Below are positions 27,567 to 34,599 of a DNA stretch of 55,479 nt, piece after piece. Where the stretch lies: positions 1-55,479 of the forward strand of contig CAJKQK010000008.1 in NCBI GenBank assembly GCA_905202055.1, read 5' to 3'. Every line of letters starts with the position of its first letter. Position 1 is the stretch's first letter. Under the pieces are notes generated by a model. That model had not been told where the DNA came from. It did no database searches and saw nothing but the letters and a program-made list of their open reading frames with translations. The translations under genes and the position numbers were made by a program. This DNA comes from an uncultured Oxalobacter sp. GTDB taxonomy: Bacteria > Pseudomonadota > Gammaproteobacteria > Burkholderiales > Burkholderiaceae_D.

Positions 27567-28149
27567 TTGTAATCCTTAATTAAATATAGGTTATTACCGG
27601 TAATTAAAATACTACATGAATAGAGTGTTACCGAAAACTTGTGTTACGCAACGACAACTCTCTAATAGCGCAGATTATAGCCACTTTTTCCGGATGTAGT
27701 CGCTGCTTTTTGATGTTTTTGCATCTATTTTGCAATCTCGCAACAGGTTTTGAGGCAGGTTCAAATGGTTTAGGCTGGCTCAAACAAAAGATTGAGAAAT
27801 ATCATAATTGAATTTCAAGTAACCAAGTTGTCATAACATAATGGTTCGTGGATTTTTATATTTAGAAAACAGATATTTAATTCTTTTTTTATGGAAAAAA
27901 ATCATATGAAAAACAGCCACTTTTTTGCCAGAAACGGGGTTTTGTTTCTGTCTGGAAATGAAGTGGTTCGGTAAAATATGTTGTGAAGTAACTATTAAAT
28001 ATTGGAAGTAACTCTATAAATCCGGTTTTTAAGTTAAAAAAAGTAAATCGTTTGAGCAAGTTGACGTTATATGCACCCGTGCTTGCATTTAAACACTCGT
28101 GAAGCAGGTATAATTTTTCATCTGAATAACAAGGCCATCAGGAGAAAGT
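27567..28149. other. Long AT-rich intergenic region between divergent lipoprotein and FKBP genes
   Basis: About 580 bases without a supportable gene, clearly more AT-rich than its surroundings. It holds the perfect palindrome ATTACCGGTAAT (27593-27604), about 27 bases upstream of the lipoprotein start, a candidate operator or leader element. A TATAAT at 28109-28114 follows TTGCAT (28083-28088) at a longer-than-ideal 20-base spacing and probably drives the FKBP gene. No RNA gene or repeat array was recognised. Confidence 0.5.
28083..28114 (+). promoter_or_regulatory. Candidate promoter of the FKBP isomerase gene
   Basis: The -10 hexamer is a perfect TATAAT (28109-28114) preceded by GG. The best -35 candidate, TTGCAT, is 20 bases away, longer than ideal. 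It lies 36 bases before ATG 28150, whose ribosome-binding site is AGGAGAAAG. Confidence 0.45.
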
Positions 28150-28680
28150 ATGAAAATTGCCAAGAATACAGTAGTGACCGTTCACTACAAATTGTCTGAT
28201 GCACAAAACAATATGCTCGAAGATGGGCAGGAACCGATTGTTTATCTCCATGGTGGTTACGACGATACCCTGCCTGCTCTTGAAAAAGCTCTTGATGGGC
28301 AGGATGTCGGTTATCAGACAATGATTCAGGTGGAACCGGAAGACGCATTCGGGGACTACGATCCGGCGCTCTTGAAAATTGAACAGAGGGAGCTTTTTCC
28401 GGAAACCCTTGAAATCGGGATGCAGTTCGAAGGCGTACCTGACAATGCCGATCCTGCTGATGAACCCGCTATTTATGTTGTGACGGATATTGCCGATGGA
28501 AAAGTGATACTTGACGGCAACCACCCATTGGCTGGCATCGCCTTGCGTTTTGAACTGACGGTGACAGACGTCCGGTCAGCAACCGAAAAGGAAATCGAGC
28601 AGGGCCATGTCAATGACATCGACGATCCTGATGACGATGAAAACGGAAACGACCATTTCAGAAGTATCGTTTTGCATTGA
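28150..28680 (+). CDS. FKBP-type peptidyl-prolyl isomerase, SlyD/FkpB type
   Basis: A 176-residue cytoplasmic prolyl isomerase and chaperone. The N-terminal FKBP half-strand VVTVHYKLSD and the EPIVYLHGGYDDTLPALEKAL stretch are typical of the SlyD/FkpB group. The insert-in-flap chaperone domain (about 70-130) includes EPEDAFGDYDPALL, and NHPLAGIALRFELTV closes the FKBP core. The C-terminal tail is acidic with a few histidines (GHVNDIDDPDDDENGNDH), not the His-rich metal tail of E. coli SlyD, so nickel handling is doubtful. Strong ribosome-binding site AGGAGAAAG. It precedes tpiA and is probably a separate unit. Confidence 0.92.
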   Translation: MKIAKNTVVTVHYKLSDAQNNMLEDGQEPIVYLHGGYDDTLPALEKALDGQDVGYQTMIQVEPEDAFGDYDPALLKIEQRELFPETLEIGMQFEGVPDNADPADEPAIYVVTDIADGKVILDGNHPLAGIALRFELTVTDVRSATEKEIEQGHVNDIDDPDDDENGNDHFRSIVLH

Positions 28681-28764
28681 CCTAAGTCATTGTTTCATTT
28701 CCATGATTGACCAGTATTGGCCGGTCACGCTAAAATATCAGATTGCTTGAATTCTGGGAGCAGC

Positions 28765-29523
28765 ATGCGACGTAAACTGATTGTCGGAAACTGGAAAATG
28801 AATGGCAGCCTGGCCATGAATGCCGAATTGTTAAACGGCATCAGGGAAGGGCTGGCAGGCATTGACTGTGATCTGGCTATCTGTGTCCCGTTTCCGTATC
28901 TGGCGCAATGTCAGGCAGCGCTTGAAGGAACCGACGTTGCCCTGGGCGCACAGGATGTTTCTGCCCATGCGGTAGGAGCCTACACAGGCCAGATTTCAAC
29001 GCGTATGTTGCTGGATTTCGGTTGCAAGTATGTCATTGTCGGTCATTCCGAACGACGTGAATACTGCAATGAATCGGATGAACTGGTTGCCAACAAGGTT
29101 CAGCGGGCTTTGGCTGGTGGCCTGACTCCGATTGTCTGTGTCGGGGAATCCCTGTATGACAAGGAGGAAGGACGCACTGCTGAAGTGGTCGGCAGACAGA
29201 TCAATACAGTGCTGTCTGTCCTGGAGGAAAGAGAAGTTTGCGATATCGTTGTGGCTTATGAGCCGGTTTGGGCGATTGGAACAGGCAAGACGCCTTCTCC
29301 AGTGGCCGTAGAAGAAGTTCATGCCATGTTGCGGGAACAAATGATACGCAAGAACCCGGATGCGATAGAATGTGTCCGGATTTTGTATGGCGGCAGTATG
29401 AAACCGGGTAATGCCGAAGAATTGTTGCACATGCCTGATATTGATGGCGGACTGATCGGTGGGGCTGCTTTGAAAGCTTCCGATTTTCTGGCTATCGCCC
29501 GTCAGGCATCCAAGTTGGGCTAA
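28765..29523 (+). CDS. tpiA: Triose-phosphate isomerase
   Basis: Interconverts dihydroxyacetone phosphate and glyceraldehyde 3-phosphate in glycolysis and gluconeogenesis. 252 residues, a standard TIM barrel: GNWKMN with catalytic K11, H94 in IVGHSERR, E166 in AYEPVWAIGTGK with the lid loop after it, and the phosphate-binding end LYGGSM and GLIGGAAL. ATG 28765 with GGGAG four bases upstream is the start; a TTG reading from 28717 is not supported by the family. secG follows 26 bases later, as in most betaproteobacteria. Confidence 0.96.
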   Translation: MRRKLIVGNWKMNGSLAMNAELLNGIREGLAGIDCDLAICVPFPYLAQCQAALEGTDVALGAQDVSAHAVGAYTGQISTRMLLDFGCKYVIVGHSERREYCNESDELVANKVQRALAGGLTPIVCVGESLYDKEEGRTAEVVGRQINTVLSVLEEREVCDIVVAYEPVWAIGTGKTPSPVAVEEVHAMLREQMIRKNPDAIECVRILYGGSMKPGNAEELLHMPDIDGGLIGGAALKASDFLAIARQASKLG

Positions 29524-29549
29524 CCAGTCATTAAAGGAAAAGCAGGAAA

Positions 29550-29954
29550 ATGCTGTATAACATTATTATTATCATTCAGGTCATTTCGGCACTGGCTATT
29601 ATCGCCTTGGTTTTGATGCAGCACGGTAAAGGTGCCGATATGGGCGCGGCCTTCGGTGCAGGTTCTTCCGGAAGCGGAAGTCTTTTCGGCGCCTCGGGTT
29701 CTTCCAATTTCCTGTCCAAATCGACGGCTATCGCTGCGGTTATTTTCTTTGTCTCGACGCTTGCCATGGCGTATATGGGACATAGCCGTGTAACGACACA
29801 AAGCGGCATTATCGAAAAACTGCAGTCGGTACCTGCGGCTCCTGTAGAACAGCCGAAAGCCCCGGAACCGACGATGAGCAAGGATGCTTCCGGTGCAGCT
29901 GCCATTCCGGGCGCAACCCAGCCAACGGAACAGGGTAAAAATACATCAAAATAA
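29550..29954 (+). CDS. secG: Preprotein translocase subunit SecG
   Basis: A small inner-membrane partner of SecYE that helps protein export. 134 residues with two membrane helices (about 2-24 and 53-73) around the conserved loop VLMQHGKGADMGAAFG and the Gly/Ser stretch GAGSSGSGSLFG ASGSSNFL. A Pro/Ala-rich C-terminal tail (about 88-134) is longer than in E. coli SecG (110) but usual for the class. It lies in the conserved tpiA-secG-tRNA-Leu cluster. Confidence 0.95.
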   Translation: MLYNIIIIIQVISALAIIALVLMQHGKGADMGAAFGAGSSGSGSLFGASGSSNFLSKSTAIAAVIFFVSTLAMAYMGHSRVTTQSGIIEKLQSVPAAPVEQPKAPEPTMSKDASGAAAIPGATQPTEQGKNTSK

Positions 29955-29985
29955 AAAATATTACCGTTTATGAACGCATAAAAAC

Positions 29986-30014
29986 TTGATGAAAAGGACG
30001 GTTGTTGAGATAAT
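29986..30014 (+). promoter_or_regulatory. Sigma-70 promoter of tRNA-Leu
   Basis: TTGATG (29986-29991), a 17-base spacer and GATAAT (30009-30014). The tRNA begins 12 bases after the -10 box, giving a leader of only about five bases. Confidence 0.6.
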
Positions 30015-30025
30015 CCTGTTTTTAC

Positions 30026-30110
30026 GCCGACGTGGTGGAATTGGTAGACACGCTATCTTGAGGGGGTAGTGGCGAAAGTCGTGCGAGTTCAAGTCTCGCC
30101 GTCGGCACCA
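30026..30110 (+). tRNA. tRNA-Leu (GAG anticodon)
   Basis: 85 bases including an encoded CCA end. The acceptor stem GCCGACG pairs with CGTCGGC; the D arm contains TGGTAGACA. The anticodon loop CTTGAGG carries GAG, which reads CUC and CUU leucine codons. The long class II variable arm and the T loop TTCAAGT are present. It closely resembles E. coli tRNA-Leu(GAG). It follows secG; in related genomes nuoA comes directly after it, but here 4.5 kb intervene. Confidence 0.96.
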
Positions 30111-30144
30111 AAAGACAGTTTCAAGCAGTGCGATAAAGTACAGT

Positions 30145-30180
30145 AACCCGTGTAAAACCCAGTGTTTACGCGGGTTTTTT
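30145..30180 (+). terminator. Intrinsic terminator after tRNA-Leu
   Basis: Stem AACCCGTGTAAA (30145-30156) against TTTACGCGGGTT (30165-30176), with one G-T pair, an 8-base loop and a run of Ts after it. Confidence 0.85.
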
Positions 30181-30183
30181 GTT

Positions 30184-30629
30184 TTTTGCAATATTGTGAC
30201 GTTCCATGCATCCGGCTATTTCGGGTATGACAGGACCATACTCTTTTCGCATATACCCCAAAAAAGTCTGCACAATGGCAAAAAATCGTCGTTCCCTTCA
30301 GTGTCAGGCAGATTGATAACGTCGATCCCAAGAAAACTATTCGCTTTTTGACGCACGGAGTCTGAATATGGAAACTTCCCAAAAGGGTTCCAGGCTCTGG
30401 CGTATGAAATTACGGCTGAACGATTCCAAAAGTGCGTCAGTGGTTCTGCAAAAGGTAAGAACCCGTAGGGAAGAAGTCTCGTTCGTGTAAAAAGTCAGGA
30501 AAAGATAATTTGTTTCCAAAAAACAATAAAAATAAACTATTGGTGTTTTATGGCGATTTGTGTAAATGTATTGATGCTAGAATGAAACATGCTGCTGTTC
30601 TTTTGCTTTATGGGGAAAGGAATATTTTC
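30184..30629. other. Non-coding stretch downstream of tRNA-Leu
   Basis: About 450 bases with no supportable gene. Short broken open frames exist on both strands without family features, so this may be decayed sequence left by an insertion beside the tRNA. I searched for a second copy of the tRNA 3' end near 34.5 kb and saw none. The last 100 bases are AT-rich and probably hold the promoter of the following gene. Confidence 0.4.
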
Positions 30630-31187
30630 ATGAGATTGTCTTGCGGAAAAATTGTAGTGTCGCTTTTGCTGTTTTTTCTCAGCGCAGCGGCATGGTCGTT
30701 TTCTTTTGATGCCAATCTGGATTTCAGTGTTCAAGGTGAAAAATATACCAGCAAGATTTATTATGCAGGGGATAAACTGCGTCAGAATGTCACTAATAAG
30801 GAAGGCGAAGAAGAGATTCTGATCATTCGTGAGGATCTGAAGAAAATATGGTATCTGGACAAGAATCTCAAAATCTACCGTGAAAGACCGATGGAATTGA
30901 ACATTGCTGCCACTATCGGTATTTTCGATGTGATAAAAGCCAAATCGCACGAGACTTTTCTGGGAAATGAAAAACTGGATGGAATGGATGTAAAAAAGTA
31001 TCTGGTCAAGGTTGATTCGACGGATCGGGATATCCGGTTTTATGCCTGGAAAAAAACAGGCCAGCAGGTTCCCGTCAAGGTTGTCGATGTAAAAGGCATT
31101 GCCCGGTTTGAATATTCAAATGTGAATTATCGTGATCAGGACAAAGCCCTGTTTGAATTGCCTCCGGGAATAGTCAAAGTGGAATGA
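30630..31187 (+). CDS. Exported protein of unknown function (DUF4412/LolA-like appearance)
   Basis: 185 residues from ATG 30630, with AAAGGAA seven bases upstream. A signal peptide (MRLSCGKIVVSLLLFFLSAAAWS) with no lipobox suggests a periplasmic protein. The mature part opens DANLDFSVQGEKYTSKIYYAGDKLR and alternates beta-strand-like stretches, including LIIREDLKKIWYLDKNLKIYRE and the end ALFELPPGIVKVE. This layout is typical of LolA/LppX-fold or DUF4412 periplasmic proteins that may carry lipids. That is resemblance only; function is unknown. A monocistronic unit with a strong terminator. A longer reading from 30510 lacks any support. Confidence 0.75.
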   Translation: MRLSCGKIVVSLLLFFLSAAAWSFSFDANLDFSVQGEKYTSKIYYAGDKLRQNVTNKEGEEEILIIREDLKKIWYLDKNLKIYRERPMELNIAATIGIFDVIKAKSHETFLGNEKLDGMDVKKYLVKVDSTDRDIRFYAWKKTGQQVPVKVVDVKGIARFEYSNVNYRDQDKALFELPPGIVKVE

Positions 31188-31203
31188 CAATTCGGAATTT
31201 AAC

Positions 31204-31233
31204 AAAAAAGGAAACCATCAGGTTTCCTTTTTT
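31204..31233 (+). terminator. Intrinsic terminator after the exported protein gene
   Basis: AAAAAAGGAAACC (31204-31216), loop ATCA, GGTTTCCTTTTTT (31221-31233). It lies 16 bases past the stop codon. Confidence 0.9.
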
Positions 31234-31403
31234 TATTCGTCTTGGTTTCATTTCTGTCATGGACTGAAAAGGTATGAATATCGATTATGTAGTGAAGAGT
31301 TTTTGAGGTGGTCAGCATGAGTCGGTTCACAAATTCTGACCGGAAAGTGTGAAATAGCCATCCATTTTCGAATAAAAAATGTTTGGCTGGTTTCATAATG
31401 CAA

Positions 31404-31431
31404 AATGCCTGTCCCATTTCGGACAGGCATT
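31404..31431 (-). terminator. Strong hairpin ending the lipoprotein operon
   Basis: An 11-base perfect stem: AATGCCTGTCC (31404-31414), 6-base loop, GGACAGGCATT (31421-31431). On the minus strand it lies 33 bases after the last stop and is followed by a short T-run, so it probably ends transcription of the three-gene operon. Confidence 0.65.
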
Positions 31432-31464
31432 GATTACAGAAACGGTTTTCTTGTCTTGTATGAG

Positions 31465-31890
31465 TCAATCTGCTGAATTTGCGCTCAAAAATAGTGATTT
31501 TTCAAGGGAAGTGAAAAAATCCTGGTAGATATTGGGCTCTTTGATGGGGTCAGTGCCGTACTGTGCATTTGCGCGAACAATTATTTTATCCTTGCCTTTT
31601 TGTCTGACTGAGACTGTGATTTTGACAGCATGATAGTTTTGAACTTTGGACGCAGTAACGGTACCAAGCATGAAGTCCGCACGCTCAATGATGAATCCAA
31701 AATCCTGTAGTGTTGCAATAGTCGCTCTCAATACGCGTTCCTTGTCTCCGGTATCAAAAGAACGGCTTTGATAGTTACGGATCTGTAATTGGGTTTCCCC
31801 ATCGGTTTCAAGAACGGCATGTTTGGTCGTTTCGCAACCTGTAAGGAACAGTGTGCCGAGAATCACGCAGAGTATCGATATTTTCTTCAT
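31465..31890 (-). CDS. Predicted lipoprotein, paralogue of its upstream neighbour
   Basis: 141 residues; MKKISILCVILGTLFLTGC is a lipoprotein signal with lipobox LTGC. The mature domain includes ATLQDFGFIIERADFMLGTV and TASKV, then beta-strand stretches KITVSVRQKG and IIVRANAQYG, ending YQDFFTSLEKSLFLSA. The same ordered motifs occur in the adjacent gene (31887-32423), so the two arose by tandem duplication. I do not recognise a characterised family. Its start overlaps the upstream stop (ATGA), so it is translationally coupled. Third gene of a BamE-like/lipoprotein/lipoprotein operon. Confidence 0.82.
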   Translation of the reverse strand: MKKISILCVILGTLFLTGCETTKHAVLETDGETQLQIRNYQSRSFDTGDKERVLRATIATLQDFGFIIERADFMLGTVTASKVQNYHAVKITVSVRQKGKDKIIVRANAQYGTDPIKEPNIYQDFFTSLEKSLFLSANSAD

Positions 31891-32423
31891 ATTTTATGTG
31901 CCTCAAGAAATACGGATTTGGAAAGCTTGTCGTGGAAACCTGTATAAAGTTCGGGGTCAGTCAGTGTTGTTACCGAGTTTTCACCATTATCGTATCGGAC
32001 TATTTGCTGGAAAATAATTCGAACGTTATAGTTTTTGGGTAACGGGTTTCCTTTGCCATCCAGAACCGGTTTTACGACTAGGGAGGCGCGAATGATCTGG
32101 TCTTTGCTCACAGGAGTAGATACGCCACCGAGCAATATCATCACGACATTGAGAGCTATTTCCGCCCCTCTGTTTGTATCTCGAACCTTGCTCGCTGTCA
32201 TCACGCCCAATTTTGTCTCAGAATTTTCGAGTGTATAGCCCAGATCCTGCAAAACGTTGGAACTGGCAATGAGAATTTCTTCTTCGTTCAAACCTTCATA
32301 TCTGCGAGTTTCCTTCTGGCGGTTTTCAAGCATTTGAGGGGTTTGTACAAACAGGTCCTGAGGCGGCGCAGACGCACAACCAGCAGCGATCAGGGCAGCA
32401 AAAATGATAATCAGTTTTTTCAT
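31887..32423 (-). CDS. Predicted lipoprotein, paralogue of the downstream gene
   Basis: 178 residues from ATG 32423: MKKLIIIFAALIAAGC, lipobox AAGC, then ASAPPQDLF. The domain shared with 31465-31890 shows as NVLQDLGYTLENSETKLGVM, TASKVRD, an IIRASLVV strand and the end YTGFHDKLSKSVFLEAHKI. Between the shared blocks it has an extra segment (about 85-150) containing VVMILLGGVSTPVSKDQ, moderately hydrophobic. Function is unknown; the end-to-end similarity suggests the two might pair in the outer membrane. One base separates its start from the upstream gene's stop. Confidence 0.82.
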   Translation of the reverse strand: MKKLIIIFAALIAAGCASAPPQDLFVQTPQMLENRQKETRRYEGLNEEEILIASSNVLQDLGYTLENSETKLGVMTASKVRDTNRGAEIALNVVMILLGGVSTPVSKDQIIRASLVVKPVLDGKGNPLPKNYNVRIIFQQIVRYDNGENSVTTLTDPELYTGFHDKLSKSVFLEAHKI

Positions 32424-32424
32424 G

Positions 32425-32889
32425 TCAAAATCTCGAAGTGTGATAAGCAAAGTCTCTTACCTTGTGGTCTGTGCCGAATTTGATAATGACAGTTAATGTT
32501 CGTTGACTCGTCGAGGAGGCACCGGTAGATGCATTGAATCCAGTTCCGCCGCCACCTGCAACATTTGAGCCAAAACCAAGTATCAGGGCACTGATGCCAC
32601 CACTACTTGTGGAATAGGCCCGATCAGTAGCGATCTTGTCGTAAATCCAGACTTCGCGACGTTGTTCATCTGTTGAAACAATATTAGGGGATCCCAGAAC
32701 CTGCGCAACTTCTGCACCACTCATGCCTATGCGGACTTCTTTTTGTACAGTACCGACAGAAATACGATCGTTTGTATTATCCTGAACTTGTGCGCGATGG
32801 AATGCCGTTGTCTGGCAGCCTGAGGCCAAAAATAAAACAGGAAGGATCAATAGCATACGGTTTCTGTTTTTTTTGAAAATATCTGACAT
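32425..32889 (-). CDS. BamE/SmpA-OmlA domain lipoprotein
   Basis: 154 residues with signal MSDIFKKNRNRMLLILPVLFLASGC and lipobox ASGC. The BamE-like fold shows as VQKEVRIGMSGAEVAQVLGSPNIV, the usual G-M-S/T-x-x-E-V-x-x-x-L-G-x-P helix motif, and a strand with EVWIYD. A Gly/Ser/Thr-rich linker (about 95-128) precedes the final strand RTLTVIIKFG. It is not the housekeeping bamE by context: it heads an operon with two paralogous lipoproteins. Ribosome-binding site AAGGAG lies nine bases upstream. Confidence 0.82.
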   Translation of the reverse strand: MSDIFKKNRNRMLLILPVLFLASGCQTTAFHRAQVQDNTNDRISVGTVQKEVRIGMSGAEVAQVLGSPNIVSTDEQRREVWIYDKIATDRAYSTSSGGISALILGFGSNVAGGGGTGFNASTGASSTSQRTLTVIIKFGTDHKVRDFAYHTSRF

Positions 32890-32926
32890 AGGCGCAGTCT
32901 CCTTTAAAGGTAATTGAAACCAAAAG

Positions 32927-32956
32927 TTTATAATTATAAATTGTAAGAAAATACAA
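32927..32956 (-). promoter_or_regulatory. Candidate promoter of the lipoprotein operon
   Basis: On the minus strand, TTGTAT (32956-32951), an 18-base spacer and TATAAA (32932-32927), about 40 bases before the start of the BamE-like gene. Confidence 0.45.
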
Positions 32957-33064
32957 AAGGTCTGCGTACTAAACGGTTATTGAGTGTTTATTTTTCCTGC
33001 AGGAAAGATAAAATTGTCGTTTTTTTTCGACAAGAATAAAAAGCTGGAAATGAATATTGAGGTA

Positions 33065-33160
33065 TTGGTTGGCACATAACTGCGATTTATAATGTGCGCA
33101 GGGATTCTGGAGGCCTGTCGAGCTCCCTGTGGGCAGCCATATGGTTTTTGTGTTTTTTAA
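33065..33160 (+). ncRNA. Candidate orphan promoter and small RNA
   Basis: TTGGTT (33065-33070), a 17-base spacer and TATAAT (33088-33093) make a good sigma-70 promoter with no plus-strand gene after it. Near the predicted start, CAGGGA (33099-33104) pairs with TCCCTG (33124-33129), and T-rich runs follow at about 33142-33159. A transcript of roughly 60 bases running toward the Sel1 gene's 3' end is possible. This is a pattern match only, with no RNA family recognised. Confidence 0.3.
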
Positions 33161-33204
33161 TCGGGATATGGAGGTAGTCTTGACAAGGGGAGGAGTTGGA
33201 TTCT

Positions 33205-33900
33205 TTATTTCAAGACAGGGCTGTTTCGCATATTTTCCAAAGCGAAATTTGCTTTGAGGACTCTTATTGCCGACCGGTTATTCTGCCTTGCCGCTTTTTC
33301 CAGCCATTCATAAGCCTTGTTTTTGTCGCTTCGGATTCCTGAGCCGGTGAAATACCGGTAACCCATCTGAAATTGGGCTTCCGGGATTCCGTTATAGGCC
33401 GCCTTCCGAAACCATTCTGTCGCTATATATGGATTTTGAGGGACACCGCACCCACTTGAGTAAAGCTTGCCAAGAGCGTATTGCGCCGGTGCATACAATT
33501 TCGCAGCAGCTTTTTTGTACCAGAAAAAAGCTTTTTTGCAGTCCTGTTGAATGCCCTGTCCGTTTTTGTAAATATTTCCCAGATTGTATTGGGCGCCGGC
33601 ATCCTCTTGTTCTGCTGCACGCATGAACCATTTACGTGCGGCCTGATAATCCTGAGGTGTCTCTTTTCCCCGCAGGTATATCCGGCCCAGATTGAACTGT
33701 GCGTCCCGATCGCCATTTTCTGCAAGGGAGGAAAGTTTTCGGAGAGTCTGGGTATGCCGGCTGCCATGATCGGTCGTTTCCGCTGGCGTGTGGTTCTGGG
33801 CGTACGACGAAGCTGAAATGGTCAAAAAAACAACATTGAAAATTACCCATTTTCTTTTATAAAAAAAATGACTTTTGAAACGATGAAGTCGGTTTTTCAT
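33205..33900 (-). CDS. Exported Sel1-like repeat protein
   Basis: 231 residues from ATG 33900. A basic N-terminus followed by VIFNVVFLTISASSYAQ looks like a signal peptide. The rest is built of Sel1-type TPR repeats of about 36 residues: DAQFNLGRIYLRGKETPQD, GAQYNLGNIYKNGQGIQQD, PAQYALGKLYSSGCGVPQN, EAQFQMGYRYFTGSGIRSD. These alpha-solenoids mediate protein contacts; the partner is unknown. A start at ATG 33960 would add 20 residues but has no ribosome-binding site and overlaps the operator zone. It is transcribed divergently from the XRE regulator gene, which probably controls it. Confidence 0.85.
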   Translation of the reverse strand: MKNRLHRFKSHFFYKRKWVIFNVVFLTISASSYAQNHTPAETTDHGSRHTQTLRKLSSLAENGDRDAQFNLGRIYLRGKETPQDYQAARKWFMRAAEQEDAGAQYNLGNIYKNGQGIQQDCKKAFFWYKKAAAKLYAPAQYALGKLYSSGCGVPQNPYIATEWFRKAAYNGIPEAQFQMGYRYFTGSGIRSDKNKAYEWLEKAARQNNRSAIRVLKANFALENMRNSPVLK

Positions 33901-33961
33901 AGCATCTCTCAGGCAACGCACTTTTTCCTGAAAAATATCAACAGGAGTTTTGATCTTCATC

Positions 33962-34037
33962 TACGATGCTACGATAAACGTAGTATCGTTTGCAAGCAAA
34001 AATTACGATGATCGTAGCCAACTGAAAGAGCTACGAT
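33962..34037. promoter_or_regulatory. Cluster of TACGAT operator boxes between divergent Sel1 and XRE genes
   Basis: Exact TACGAT at 33962, 33970, 34004 and 34032 and ATCGTA at 34011. Two inverted pairs stand out: TACGATGATCGTA (34004-34016) and ACGATA...TATCGT (33971-33976 and 33984-33989, 7-base gap). The last box overlaps the XRE start codon. This is the pattern of an autoregulated operator. Confidence 0.65.
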
Positions 34038-34383
34038 GCCTGAATCGCCTAAAAACTATATCCCGCTTTTTTCACGTCGTTTAAAAGATGCGCGAATAAA
34101 AGCGGGGCTTTCCCAAAAACGGCTTGGAATAGAGGCTGGAATAGACGAGTTCGTGGCCAGTACACGTATCAATCGTTATGAAAAGGGAGTCCATCAGGCT
34201 GATGAAGCCACGGCTATTCTGTTGGCGCGTGTTCTGGGTATTCCGCTGGCTTATTTTTATGCTGAAGACGACAGTCTTGCCGAGATGATTCTTGAGTTTT
34301 GCCAATTGAACCGGACGGAGAAGAATGAAGTACTTGATCTGGTACAGAAAAATCTGGTGCAGAAAAAACCGAAACCGGAATGA
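34036..34383 (+). CDS. XRE-family transcriptional regulator
   Basis: 115 residues with an N-terminal helix-turn-helix (about 10-70): RRLKDARIKAGLSQKRLGIE, then TRINRYEKGVHQADEATAIL and LGIPLAYFYAEDD, the standard XRE/Cro-CI layout. The C-terminal 40 residues are helical and charged (LVQKNLVQKKPKPE) without a sensor domain. GAAAGAG lies five bases before ATG 34036. TACGAT boxes upstream and over the start codon suggest self-repression and control of the divergent Sel1 gene; this is inference. Its neighbours show no phage genes. Confidence 0.9.
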   Translation: MPESPKNYIPLFSRRLKDARIKAGLSQKRLGIEAGIDEFVASTRINRYEKGVHQADEATAILLARVLGIPLAYFYAEDDSLAEMILEFCQLNRTEKNEVLDLVQKNLVQKKPKPE

Positions 34384-34407
34384 AAGATCATTCTTTCAGA
34401 ATCTCTT

Positions 34408-34578
34408 TCAAGCATTTTGGGGAAAATCCGTTTTCGGTGTATCATAGAGCTTTAGTATGTCTGCTAAACGTTTCTTGAGTCGCTTCGGTTCGGTTTCGTC
34501 TTTTTTCAACAAGATCCAGACTGAATTGTCCTTCGGAAATACGCGCCATATGGGTGGGCCTGGCCCGTCTTTCAACAT
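34408..34578 (-). CDS. Doubtful small open frame opposite the nuoA upstream region
   Basis: 56 residues from ATG 34578 (MLKDGPGPPIWRVFPKDNSV...), soluble and basic in its second half. It fills the gap between the XRE gene and nuoA and converges on the former. No family was recognised and no good ribosome-binding site was seen. A longer reading from 34698 would overlap nuoA by 99 bases and is not credible. It may be chance. Confidence 0.25.
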   Translation of the reverse strand: MLKDGPGPPIWRVFPKDNSVWILLKKDETEPKRLKKRLADILKLYDTPKTDFPQNA

Positions 34579-34599
34579 TTCCTGTGTGCAAGCCTGAAC

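Larger units (their letters stand above)
32890..33204. other. Intergenic region with promoters and a candidate small RNA
   Basis: About 315 bases between the lipoprotein operon start and the Sel1 gene end, both on the minus strand. It contains the operon's likely promoter (32927-32956), a short TTGTCG/CGACAA hairpin around a T8 loop (33014-33033), and a plus-strand promoter with a hairpin and T-runs that point to no annotated gene (33065-33160). No protein gene was supported. Confidence 0.45.

Noticed and set aside
30026..34599. Integrative element using tRNA-Leu as attachment site
   Set aside because: I looked for a second copy of the tRNA 3' end near nuoA and for an integrase, and found neither; only a less specific insertion claim is kept.
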